Source: Burkholderia diffusa | Lineage (GTDB): Bacteria; Pseudomonadota; Gammaproteobacteria; Burkholderiales; Burkholderiaceae | Direction: 5' to 3' | Length of the DNA stretch: 64,000 nt | Assembly: GCF_902499115.1 (NCBI RefSeq) | Contig: NZ_CABVPN010000003.1 | Location: 248,001 to 312,000, forward strand | Shown: positions 27,142 through 34,492 of the stretch, in pieces | Layout of the letters: each line of letters begins with the position of its first letter | Numbering within the stretch: position 1 is the first letter of the stretch | Notes under the pieces: model-generated | Database searches by the model: none | Told to the model about the DNA's origin: nothing | Seen by the model: only the letters and a program-made list of their open reading frames with translations | Made by a program: the position numbers and the translations under genes

Positions 27142-27147
27142 TAAAAT
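27142..27147 (+). promoter_or_regulatory. Putative -10 element of tusA
   Basis: TAAAAT lies 51 bp upstream of the tusA ATG in a GGTAAAATCG context. No good -35 element was found at the right distance. Confidence 0.4.
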
Positions 27148-27198
27148 CGCTGTTTCCTCCCGCGCCCGTGTGGCGCGTCATTCGAAGGTCGACAGCCG

Positions 27199-27426
27199 AT
27201 GCAGATTCACAAGGAAGTGGATGCGCGCGGGCTCAATTGCCCGTTGCCGATCCTGCGCGCCAAGAAAGCGCTCGCCGATATGGAGAGTGGGCAGATCCTC
27301 AAGGTGCTCGCGACCGATCCGGGCTCGCAGCGCGATTTCGCCGCATTCGCGAAGCAGACGGGCAACGAGATCGTCGAAGTCACGACCCAGGACAAGACGT
27401 TCGTATTCCTGATGCGCCGCCGCTGA
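27199..27426 (+). CDS. tusA: TusA-family sulfurtransferase
   Basis: A 75-aa cytoplasmic sulfur carrier of the TusA/SirA fold. The CPxP motif (Cys14 in NCPLPILRAKKAL) carries the persulfide. Family members pass sulfur for tRNA 2-thiouridine, molybdenum cofactor or other thiolation pathways. It stands alone, with its own upstream -10-like element. Confidence 0.93.
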   Translation: MQIHKEVDARGLNCPLPILRAKKALADMESGQILKVLATDPGSQRDFAAFAKQTGNEIVEVTTQDKTFVFLMRRR

Positions 27427-27650
27427 CGGTCCGCATCACGCGCCGCTTGCGGCACCCACGGGCAGCGCTCGTTGCGGCCTGGCCGCGCCTCTGACACCTC
27501 TGACAATTCTTAAACCTCGTCACACGGCCGGCTGCGTATACTGACCCGGCCGGTCGTCCGTCTCGGATGGATGCGCCGGCCACGGTACGTCACATGAGGC
27601 TGGCACGGGGGCCATGCCTGACGCTACCGTCGTACAAACGGGGAGAGGAC

Positions 27651-28088
27651 ATGTCCTTCAGACCAGGGACCATTCGAAGTCCGTCCGCAGCGGAATGCAT
27701 CGCGCCCGCACGCGCGGCGGGGTTGAGCCGGATCGAGCTCGACCCGGAACGGGATCGCCACGCGCGTGCCGCGCTGGAAGCGTATGCCGATTCGGCGGCG
27801 GCCGAGATGCCGTGGCTGGCCGAATCGCTCGATGAAAGGCTGCGCGGCGCAGCGCAGGACGACGGCGCAGGCTTCACGTATTGCGGCGCAACGGTCGAGC
27901 GCGTGTTCGATATCGCGCAGACGTGGGCGGCGAGCCAGCCCGACTACGCGGCGCCGGCGTGGGAGCGCGTGCGCGGCCAGCTGGAGCGGCTGCTGCGGCA
28001 ACCGGAAGATCTCCCGGTCGCGCGGCTGCGGCGCCTGTCGACCGACGATCTGGCCGAGCCGGTGGCCGGCAAGGCCGGCCCCGACTAG
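27651..28088 (+). CDS. Hypothetical protein, 145 aa
   Basis: I do not recognise this protein. It is soluble, charged and predicted mostly helical from composition, with no signal peptide or membrane segment. The ATG at 27651 has a strong GGGGAGAGG site directly upstream, which supports a real gene. Codon use matches its neighbours. It is monocistronic between tusA and the response-regulator operon, with a palindrome 28 bp after its stop. Confidence 0.7.
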   Translation: MSFRPGTIRSPSAAECIAPARAAGLSRIELDPERDRHARAALEAYADSAAAEMPWLAESLDERLRGAAQDDGAGFTYCGATVERVFDIAQTWAASQPDYAAPAWERVRGQLERLLRQPEDLPVARLRRLSTDDLAEPVAGKAGPD

Positions 28089-28115
28089 GCGCGTGATCGC
28101 GCGACGGGAAGGATT

Positions 28116-28127
28116 ATTCGAATAAAG
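28116..28127. repeat. 12-bp perfect palindrome
   Basis: TTATTCGAATAA is a perfect palindrome 28 bp after the 145-aa gene and 213 bp before the response-regulator gene. It is strikingly AT-rich for this chromosome. A regulator site is possible, but no partner is known. Confidence 0.4.
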
Positions 28128-28150
28128 GACCGTAGTTCGCGCAATTTCTT

Positions 28151-28182
28151 GGCGAATTTCATACTACTATGGTGAAATCGCC
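28151..28182. promoter_or_regulatory. Imperfect inverted repeat upstream of the signalling operon
   Basis: GGCGA(A)TTTCA at 28151-28161 pairs with TGAAATCGCC at 28173-28182, giving 10-bp arms with one bulged A. A -35-like TTGGCG at 28149-28154 overlaps the left arm. It is a candidate binding site for the OmpR-type regulator encoded next to it. Confidence 0.45.
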
Positions 28183-28340
28183 GGTTCGTCCGTGCCCCGT
28201 TTTCGAGATATTTTGCCGGGGTGCCGTGTCGCGCAGGTTGCGCGCTCGGCAAACGACGGCTCGCCGGCCGGCGTCGGCGGTTGCGCGGGGTGAGCGCGGG
28301 GAGCTGAACTGGACGAATCGATTTCGATTTGCGGGGTGCT

Positions 28341-29045
28341 ATGAGAATTGCTGTACTGGATGACGATCCGGCCCAGACGGATTTCGTCAGTCAAACGCTG
28401 ACGGCCGCCGGCCACACATGCTATGCGTTCAAGGAAGGCAAGGCCCTGAAGAAGCGTCTGCAGCGCGAGACGTTCGATCTGCTCGTGCTCGACTGGAATG
28501 TGCCGGACATGTCCGGCGAGGAAGTGCTCAAGTGGGTGCGTGCGAACCAGACCGAGCACAGCCTGCCGATCATCTTCATGACGAGCCGCGACGACGAGGC
28601 GGGGATCACGCAGATCCTCAATGCCGGCGCCGACGATTACGTGGTCAAGCCCGTGTCGGGCCCGATCCTGCGCGCGCGCATCGGCTCGCTGCTGCGGCGC
28701 GCGTATCCGGTCAACGCGGAGGCGACCGTTCGCGAGTTCGACCAGTTCCGCTTCGACGTGAACCTGAAGCAGGCGTACGTCGGCGACAAGGCCGTGAGCC
28801 TCACGCAGAAGGAATTCGAGCTCGCGCTGCTGCTGTTCCAGCACCTCGACCGACCGCTGTCGCGCGCGCACATTCTCGATCTCGTGTGGAAGCAGGCGAC
28901 CGACATTCCGTCGCGCACGATGGACACGCACATCTCGATGCTGCGCACGAAGCTCGGCCTGCGGCCGGAAAACGGCTATCGCCTCGCGCCGATCTACGGC
29001 TACGGCTACCGGCTCGAGCGGGTCGGCCAGGGAGAACCGGAGTGA
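28341..29045 (+). CDS. OmpR-family response regulator
   Basis: A 234-aa two-component response regulator. The receiver domain (~1-118) has the acidic pocket Asp7-9, phospho-acceptor Asp51 (LVLDWNVPDMSG), Thr81 and Lys103 (VVKP). A winged-helix DNA-binding domain follows (~135-230; LTQKEFELALLLF and the terminal YGYGYRLE). The start at ATG 28341 puts the first strand at the N-terminus. It overlaps the FecR-type gene by 4 bp and is the first gene of a four-gene unit with a CHASE2 kinase, its probable partner. Confidence 0.95.
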   Translation: MRIAVLDDDPAQTDFVSQTLTAAGHTCYAFKEGKALKKRLQRETFDLLVLDWNVPDMSGEEVLKWVRANQTEHSLPIIFMTSRDDEAGITQILNAGADDYVVKPVSGPILRARIGSLLRRAYPVNAEATVREFDQFRFDVNLKQAYVGDKAVSLTQKEFELALLLFQHLDRPLSRAHILDLVWKQATDIPSRTMDTHISMLRTKLGLRPENGYRLAPIYGYGYRLERVGQGEPE

Positions 29046-30409
29046 CCCAGCGAATCACGCAGCGCACGGCGCGCTTGCGCACGGCGGCACTGCACGCGGC
29101 GTGCGCGGTCGCGGTTGCGTTCGCGTTCGCGGCACAGCAGGCCGTTGCGCAGCCGCCCGCTGCCGTGGGCAAGACGGTCGTCTACCGCACGCATGCCGGC
29201 GACACGCTGTACGACGTCGCCGCGCGCTACCTGCAGGGGCCGGACGACTGGCAACTCCTGCAGCAGATCAACGGCGTGCCCGCGCCGAAGCGCCTGCAGC
29301 CGGGCGTTGTGCTGAAGCTGCCCGTCGCGCGCTTGCGCAAGGAAAAGCTGACCGCGCGCGTCGTCGCAGTGCAGGGCACGGCCGAGCGCGCGTCCGGCGC
29401 CGCTTACGCGCCGCTCGTGAGCGATGCGACGCTCACCGAGGGCGACCGCGTGCGCACGGGCGCGAACGGCTTCCTGACGCTTGAACTGGCCGACGGCACG
29501 CACATGAGCCTGCCGCCCGACAGTCAGCTCGACCTGAAGACCTTGCGCCGCACCGTGCTGACCGGCACGCTCGATCGCGAATTCGAACTCACGCGCGGCT
29601 CGGTCGACAGCGAGGTCACGCATCTGAAGAAGCGCGACGACCGCTTCCAGATCCGCTCGCCGTCGGTCGTGGCCGGTGTGCGCGGCACGCGGTTCCGCGT
29701 GAACTACGACGCCGCCGGCAACGCGGCGACGCGCGTCGAGGTGCTCGACGGCACCGTCGGCGTCGCGGGCAAGCAGCAGTCGGCCGATCCGACGCTCGTG
29801 CATGCGAACTTCGGCAGCGTCTCGACGTCGTCCGGCGCGGTCGGCGCACCCGTGCCACTGCTGCCGGCGCCCGCGCTCATGCATCCCGACAAGGTGCAGG
29901 ACGAGTCCGACCTCACGTTCGACATCGTGCCGCTCGAGCGTGCGCATGCCTATCACCTGCAGCTCGCGCGCGACGCGGGCATGCTCGAGCTGTTCAGCGA
30001 AACGCGCACGGTCTCGTCGCGCGCGGTGTTCCGCGAGGTGCCGAACGGTACGTACTTCGTCCGGATTGCCGCGATTGACGACAACGGCCTCGAAGGCATG
30101 CCGCACATTTACGCGTTCGAGCGGCGCCTGATGGGGCTCGACGCGACGGCGTCGCCCGGCCCGAACGGCTATGAGTTCCGCTGGTCGCCGAACGGCGCGA
30201 GCAAGGATGCGCGTTATCGGTTCGTGCTGTCGCGCTCGAAGGACCTGAGCGCGCCGGTCGTCGACCAGATGGGCCTGCAGGCGCGCAGGATCACGGTTTC
30301 GCACCTGCCGCCCGGCGACTACTACTGGGCGGTGACGGTCGAGGAGTTCGACGGCGGCAAGTTCTATCAGAAGACGAGTCCGGTCAGCGCGTTCACGTTG
30401 TCGCGCTGA
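29042..30409 (+). CDS. LysM and FecR domain-containing exported protein
   Basis: A 455-aa predicted periplasmic protein starting with GTG in a GTGA overlap with the response-regulator gene. A signal peptide runs to about residue 36. A LysM module (~48-94; THAGDTLYDVAARYL) should bind peptidoglycan. A FecR domain (~104-243; SPSVVAGVRGTRFRV) follows, then a C-terminal part (~270-455) resembling two fibronectin-like repeats. FecR domains usually sense periplasmic signals and pass them to membrane partners. The kinase encoded 10 bp downstream carries a large extracytoplasmic CHASE2 domain, so a direct sensor pairing is likely but inferred. Confidence 0.9.
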   Translation: MTQRITQRTARLRTAALHAACAVAVAFAFAAQQAVAQPPAAVGKTVVYRTHAGDTLYDVAARYLQGPDDWQLLQQINGVPAPKRLQPGVVLKLPVARLRKEKLTARVVAVQGTAERASGAAYAPLVSDATLTEGDRVRTGANGFLTLELADGTHMSLPPDSQLDLKTLRRTVLTGTLDREFELTRGSVDSEVTHLKKRDDRFQIRSPSVVAGVRGTRFRVNYDAAGNAATRVEVLDGTVGVAGKQQSADPTLVHANFGSVSTSSGAVGAPVPLLPAPALMHPDKVQDESDLTFDIVPLERAHAYHLQLARDAGMLELFSETRTVSSRAVFREVPNGTYFVRIAAIDDNGLEGMPHIYAFERRLMGLDATASPGPNGYEFRWSPNGASKDARYRFVLSRSKDLSAPVVDQMGLQARRITVSHLPPGDYYWAVTVEEFDGGKFYQKTSPVSAFTLSR

Positions 30410-30419
30410 CCCGCGGCGC

Positions 30420-32807
30420 ATGAAAACCGACTCCGTTTCCCCGCGGCGGCGCCTCGGCCGCCGCTTCCTGATCGAGTGGATCGCGATCGGCTGCCTCGGG
30501 ATCGCGGTGATCCTCGCGTGCGCGTTCGGCCGGTTCTCGTCCAGCGTCGACGGGCTCATCTACGACCGGCTGCTGATGCTGCGCAGCCTGCCGTTGTCGC
30601 CCGATGTCGTCGTCGTCGACATCGACAACCAGAGCGTGTCCGCACTCGGTCGCTGGCCGTGGCCGCGCAGCGTGCACGCGCGGCTGCTCGACACGCTGGC
30701 GCGTGTGCAGCCGGCTGCCGTCGTCTACGACGTGCTGTTTACCGAGCCGTCGCCGGAAGATCGCGCGTTCGCGGACGCAATGACCCGTGTGCCGACCTTC
30801 CTGCCTGTCTTGCTGAGTCCCGAGCAGGCGGACGGCACGCGCACCATCGATCCGCCGGTGGCCGAGCTGTCGGCACGCACGATGGGGCTTGGCCACATCA
30901 ATCTCGAAGTCGACCCCGACGGTATCGTGCGCAGCGTCGCGCTGTTCGAAAGCGACGGACGCGTGCGCTGGCCGCAACTGATGGTGCCCGTCTATCGTGC
31001 GATCCAGGCCGGCCGGCTGCATCCGGTCGGCGGTGTGCCCGGCGCGAATGCGCACGACCTGTCGCGCGACGCGACCGGGGAGGGCCGCTACCTGATCCCG
31101 TTCAGCCGCAACACGCCCGCCTATCCGACGCTGTCGTTCGACGACGTGCTCGAAGGACGCGTGAAACCCGACGCGCTGCGCGGCAAGATCGTTGTCGTCG
31201 GCGTGACCGCATCGGGCCTCTACGACCGCTTCGCGACCCCGGTGTCGGGTGACTTCGGCCCGCTCGCCGGCGTGTACATTCATGCGAACGTGCTCGACAT
31301 GCTGGCCACCGGCAGCGCGATCCTGCCCGCGTCTCGTATCTGGCTCTTCGCCGCATCGCTGCTGCCGCTCGCCGTGCTGCTGGGCGGATTCCTGATGCTG
31401 TCGCCGTGGCGCGCGCTGCTGCTGACGCTGAGCCTGGCCGCGCTGTCCGTCGTCGCGAGCCTGGCGCTGCTGTTCGAGGCGCGCGTGTGGCTGTCGCCCG
31501 CGCCGGCGATCTTCGGGCTGATCGCCGTCTACCCGATCTGGAACTGGCGGCGCCTGGAAATGACGATGTCGTACCTGCGCCGCGAACTGCAGCGGCTGGC
31601 CGACGAGCCGCATCTGCTGCCCGAGGCGCCGCGCACGCGCAGCGTCGGCGGCGACGTGCTCGAACGGCAGATGGCGCTGATGGCGCAGGCCGCGCAGCGC
31701 GTCCAGGACATGAAGCGCTTCGTGTGGGACAGCCTCGACAGCATGCCGGAGCCGATCTTCGTCACCGACCTGGCCGGGACCGTGCTGATCGCGAACCACG
31801 CGGCGAAGCGCTACGGGGAACGCCTCGCGCTGCCGCTGCCGGAAGGGCGGCCGCTGCGCGCCGCGCTCGGCGAGCTGACCTTCGTGAAGACCGTCGACGG
31901 CAACGCCGAACACGACGTCACGATCCGCGAACACTGGCCGGCCGCGCTCGACCCGACGCTCGGGGCCGAAGACGAAGCGATGGCGCGCGGCATCGAGGTG
32001 CGCGATCGCGACGGGCTCGACCATCTGTTACGCTACGCCCCGTGTACGAATGCGCAGGGCCACGTGACGGGCTGGATCGCCGGCCTCGTCGACGTGACCG
32101 AACTGCACGCGGCCGAGCGGCAGCGCGAGGAGGCGCTGCACCTGCTGTCGCACGACATGCGCTCGCCGCAGTCGTCGATCCTCGCGCTCGTCGAGATCGA
32201 GCGCGATCGCGTCGAAACCGACGCGATGCGCGGGCTGCTCGCGCGGATCGAGCGGTATGCGCACCGCGCGCTGTCACTCGCCGACGAGTTCGTGCAGCTG
32301 GCGCGCGCGGAGTCGCAGGCATATCAGCTCGAACCGACCAGTCTCGTCGACGTGCTGATCGACGCGAGCGACGAAGTCTGGCCGCAGGCGCAGGCGAAGC
32401 GCATCCGCATCGAGACCGACGTCGGCACCGACATGTGCTGGGCGCGTGCCGACCGCTCGCTGATCACGCGCGCGTTCGTCAACTTGCTGAACAATGCGGT
32501 CAAATACAGTCCGTCCGACACGGTGATCACGTGTACGCTGACGGTCGAGCATGCGTCGAAGCGGATGTTCTGTACGATTCGCGATCAGGGGTACGGCATT
32601 GCGCCGGAAGATCAGCGGCATCTGTTCGAGCGTTTCAAGCGATTCCATGCGGGCGAGCGGCCTGAAATCTCGGGCTCGGGGCTCGGCATGGCATTCGTGA
32701 AGACGGTCGTCACGCGCCACGGCGGCAGCGTGACGGTCGACAGCGAAGTGGGTGTCGGCACCGCGGTGACGGTGTCGCTGCCCGCGATCGACGAGCCGTC
32801 CGCCTGA
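30420..32807 (+). CDS. CHASE2-domain sensor histidine kinase
   Basis: A 795-aa inner-membrane kinase. An N-terminal membrane segment (~17-37) leads to an extracytoplasmic CHASE2 domain (~45-300; VVVDIDNQSVSALGRWPW), then three closely spaced membrane segments (~307-373). A PAS-like region (~430-560; SMPEPIFVTDLAGTVLIAN) precedes the H-box with His578 (LLSHDMRSPQSS). The ATPase domain has the N-box NLLNNAVKYSP, G1 DQGYGIAP and G2 GSGLGMAF. It should phosphorylate the response regulator two genes upstream. The signal is unknown. Confidence 0.94.
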   Translation: MKTDSVSPRRRLGRRFLIEWIAIGCLGIAVILACAFGRFSSSVDGLIYDRLLMLRSLPLSPDVVVVDIDNQSVSALGRWPWPRSVHARLLDTLARVQPAAVVYDVLFTEPSPEDRAFADAMTRVPTFLPVLLSPEQADGTRTIDPPVAELSARTMGLGHINLEVDPDGIVRSVALFESDGRVRWPQLMVPVYRAIQAGRLHPVGGVPGANAHDLSRDATGEGRYLIPFSRNTPAYPTLSFDDVLEGRVKPDALRGKIVVVGVTASGLYDRFATPVSGDFGPLAGVYIHANVLDMLATGSAILPASRIWLFAASLLPLAVLLGGFLMLSPWRALLLTLSLAALSVVASLALLFEARVWLSPAPAIFGLIAVYPIWNWRRLEMTMSYLRRELQRLADEPHLLPEAPRTRSVGGDVLERQMALMAQAAQRVQDMKRFVWDSLDSMPEPIFVTDLAGTVLIANHAAKRYGERLALPLPEGRPLRAALGELTFVKTVDGNAEHDVTIREHWPAALDPTLGAEDEAMARGIEVRDRDGLDHLLRYAPCTNAQGHVTGWIAGLVDVTELHAAERQREEALHLLSHDMRSPQSSILALVEIERDRVETDAMRGLLARIERYAHRALSLADEFVQLARAESQAYQLEPTSLVDVLIDASDEVWPQAQAKRIRIETDVGTDMCWARADRSLITRAFVNLLNNAVKYSPSDTVITCTLTVEHASKRMFCTIRDQGYGIAPEDQRHLFERFKRFHAGERPEISGSGLGMAFVKTVVTRHGGSVTVDSEVGVGTAVTVSLPAIDEPSA

Positions 32808-32844
32808 CAGGGCCGGGCACGACGGCAGGCATTTGGGGGAAGTC

Positions 32845-33459
32845 ATGAGAAAGGAATGGGCAGCGACCGCGGTGGCGGTGGCGCTGTTGACCGGTTGCGC
32901 CGGCGTCACGACCGGCGTGAGCGCGCTCGGGCAGCCGACCGCGTTCGAATCCGGGGCGCACGACTACGATTTCGTTCGCACGGCCGCGCAGGCGGACGAC
33001 GCCGAATACCGGCAGATCGAGACGCTCGTGCGCGACGAACTCGCGCACCGCGGCTTCGACGCGCAGCCCGGCCAGGCCGCGCGCTACCGGCTGTCGATCG
33101 CGTACGCGACGCAGCCGGCGTCGGTCGCGGCGACGGCCGACCAGTGCGGTGCGGCAAGCAGCGCGTGCGTGACCGTCGACGGGCCGGCACCGTTGGCGCT
33201 GCCGTTCGCCGGCAAGGTGTACCGCCACGTGCTGACGCTGCGTTTCGTCGACGCGAAGTCGGGCGCCGACGTCTATCGCGTGTCGGCGTCGATGCGCGAT
33301 CGCGATGCGGGCACGCAGCGGGCCGCGCCGACGCTCGTGAAGAGCGCGCTCGCGAATCTGCCGTTCGAGCAGGGCGACGGCTGGCTCGTGAAGACGAAAA
33401 AAGACGACGCGGGCGCAATGCCAAGCGTCGTCTCTGTGAAGTCGGCCGCCATGCGCTGA
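32845..33459 (+). CDS. DUF4136-like lipoprotein
   Basis: A 204-aa predicted lipoprotein. A short signal peptide ends in the lipobox LLTGC with Cys18 as the lipidated residue. The rest resembles DUF4136-type envelope proteins (FRTAAQADDAEYRQIE-like N-terminal half; TLRFVDAKSGADVYR in the second half). It lies 37 bp after the kinase gene with GGGGGA upstream, so it is probably the last member of the signalling operon. Its function is unknown; an accessory or output role in the envelope is plausible. Confidence 0.82.
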   Translation: MRKEWAATAVAVALLTGCAGVTTGVSALGQPTAFESGAHDYDFVRTAAQADDAEYRQIETLVRDELAHRGFDAQPGQAARYRLSIAYATQPASVAATADQCGAASSACVTVDGPAPLALPFAGKVYRHVLTLRFVDAKSGADVYRVSASMRDRDAGTQRAAPTLVKSALANLPFEQGDGWLVKTKKDDAGAMPSVVSVKSAAMR

Positions 33460-33520
33460 CGCGCCGGCCGTGAGGTGAGGGCGGGCCCGCCGCGCCAGGC
33501 GAGGCCGGCCCGTGCGCCGT

Positions 33521-34405
33521 TCAGGCAGCCGGTTGCCCGTTGCCGCGCGCGCGCAGGTACGCGTCGAACTCTGCGCCGACTTCCGGGTGGCGCAGTGCGA
33601 ATTCGACCGTCGCCTTCAGGTAGCCGAGCTTGCTGCCGCAGTCGTAGCGCGTGCCCTGGTACTTGTACGCCAGCACCTGTTCATCGGCGAGCAGCGCCTG
33701 GATCGCGTCGGTGAGCTGCAACTCGCCGCCTGCGCCCGGCTTCAGCGCGCGCAGGTGTTGGAAGATCCGCGGCTTCAGGATGTAGCGGCCGACCACGCCG
33801 AGGTTCGACGGCGCGACTTCCGGCGCCGGCTTCTCGACGATCGCCGACATCTTCACGATCGACTCTTCCCATTCCTTGCCGTCGACGATGCCGTACGACT
33901 TCGTCTCCGACGGCGGGATCTCTTCCACGCCGATCACCGAGCTGTGATAGTGGTCGAACACATCGACCATCTGCTTCATCACGGGCGGGTTGCCGTCGAG
34001 CAGGTCGTCGGCGAGGATCACCGCGAACGGATTGTCGGCGACGAGCTTCTCCGCGCACAGCACCGCATGGCCGAGGCCGAGTGCTTCCGGCTGGCGCACG
34101 TAGAAGCAGTCGACGTGGCTCGGCTTGATGCTGCGCACGAGTTCGAGCAGTTTCTCCTTGCCGCGCGCCTCGAGTTCGGCCTCGACTTCGTACGACTTGT
34201 CGAAGTGATCCTCGATCGCGCGCTTGCTGCGCCCGGTCACGAAGATCATCTCGGTGATGCCCGCGGCGATCGCTTCCTCGACGGCGTACTGGATCAGCGG
34301 CTTGTCGACGACGGGCAGCATTTCCTTCGGGCTCGCCTTCGTTGCCGGGAGGAACCGCGTGCCGAGACCGGCAACGGGGAATACCGCCTTGGTGACTTTC
34401 AACAT
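33521..34405 (-). CDS. galU: UTP-glucose-1-phosphate uridylyltransferase
   Basis: A 294-aa cytoplasmic nucleotidyltransferase that makes UDP-glucose for surface polysaccharides and related pathways. The nucleotide-binding segment GLGTRFLPATKASPKEMLP is at residues ~13-31, and EKPAPEVAPSNLGVVGRY is typical of GalU. It is convergent with the signalling operon, and valS ends upstream of its promoter. Confidence 0.97.
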   Translation of the reverse strand: MLKVTKAVFPVAGLGTRFLPATKASPKEMLPVVDKPLIQYAVEEAIAAGITEMIFVTGRSKRAIEDHFDKSYEVEAELEARGKEKLLELVRSIKPSHVDCFYVRQPEALGLGHAVLCAEKLVADNPFAVILADDLLDGNPPVMKQMVDVFDHYHSSVIGVEEIPPSETKSYGIVDGKEWEESIVKMSAIVEKPAPEVAPSNLGVVGRYILKPRIFQHLRALKPGAGGELQLTDAIQALLADEQVLAYKYQGTRYDCGSKLGYLKATVEFALRHPEVGAEFDAYLRARGNGQPAA

Positions 34406-34448
34406 GATCGAACCTTTATTCCTGTAATCGACTTGTCAGACAGTCTAT

Positions 34449-34472
34449 GTTCACGTTCCGATTATAGTGAAC
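34449..34472 (-). promoter_or_regulatory. Putative galU promoter flanked by an inverted repeat
   Basis: A perfect -10 hexamer TATAAT is read on the minus strand (complement of 34461-34466), about 56 bp from the galU start. It sits between GTTCAC (34449-34454) and GTGAAC (34467-34472), a perfect 6-bp inverted repeat. A protein bound there would block the promoter. No strong -35 is visible. Confidence 0.5.
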
Positions 34473-34492
34473 GCAAACGACCTTACTGTTTG

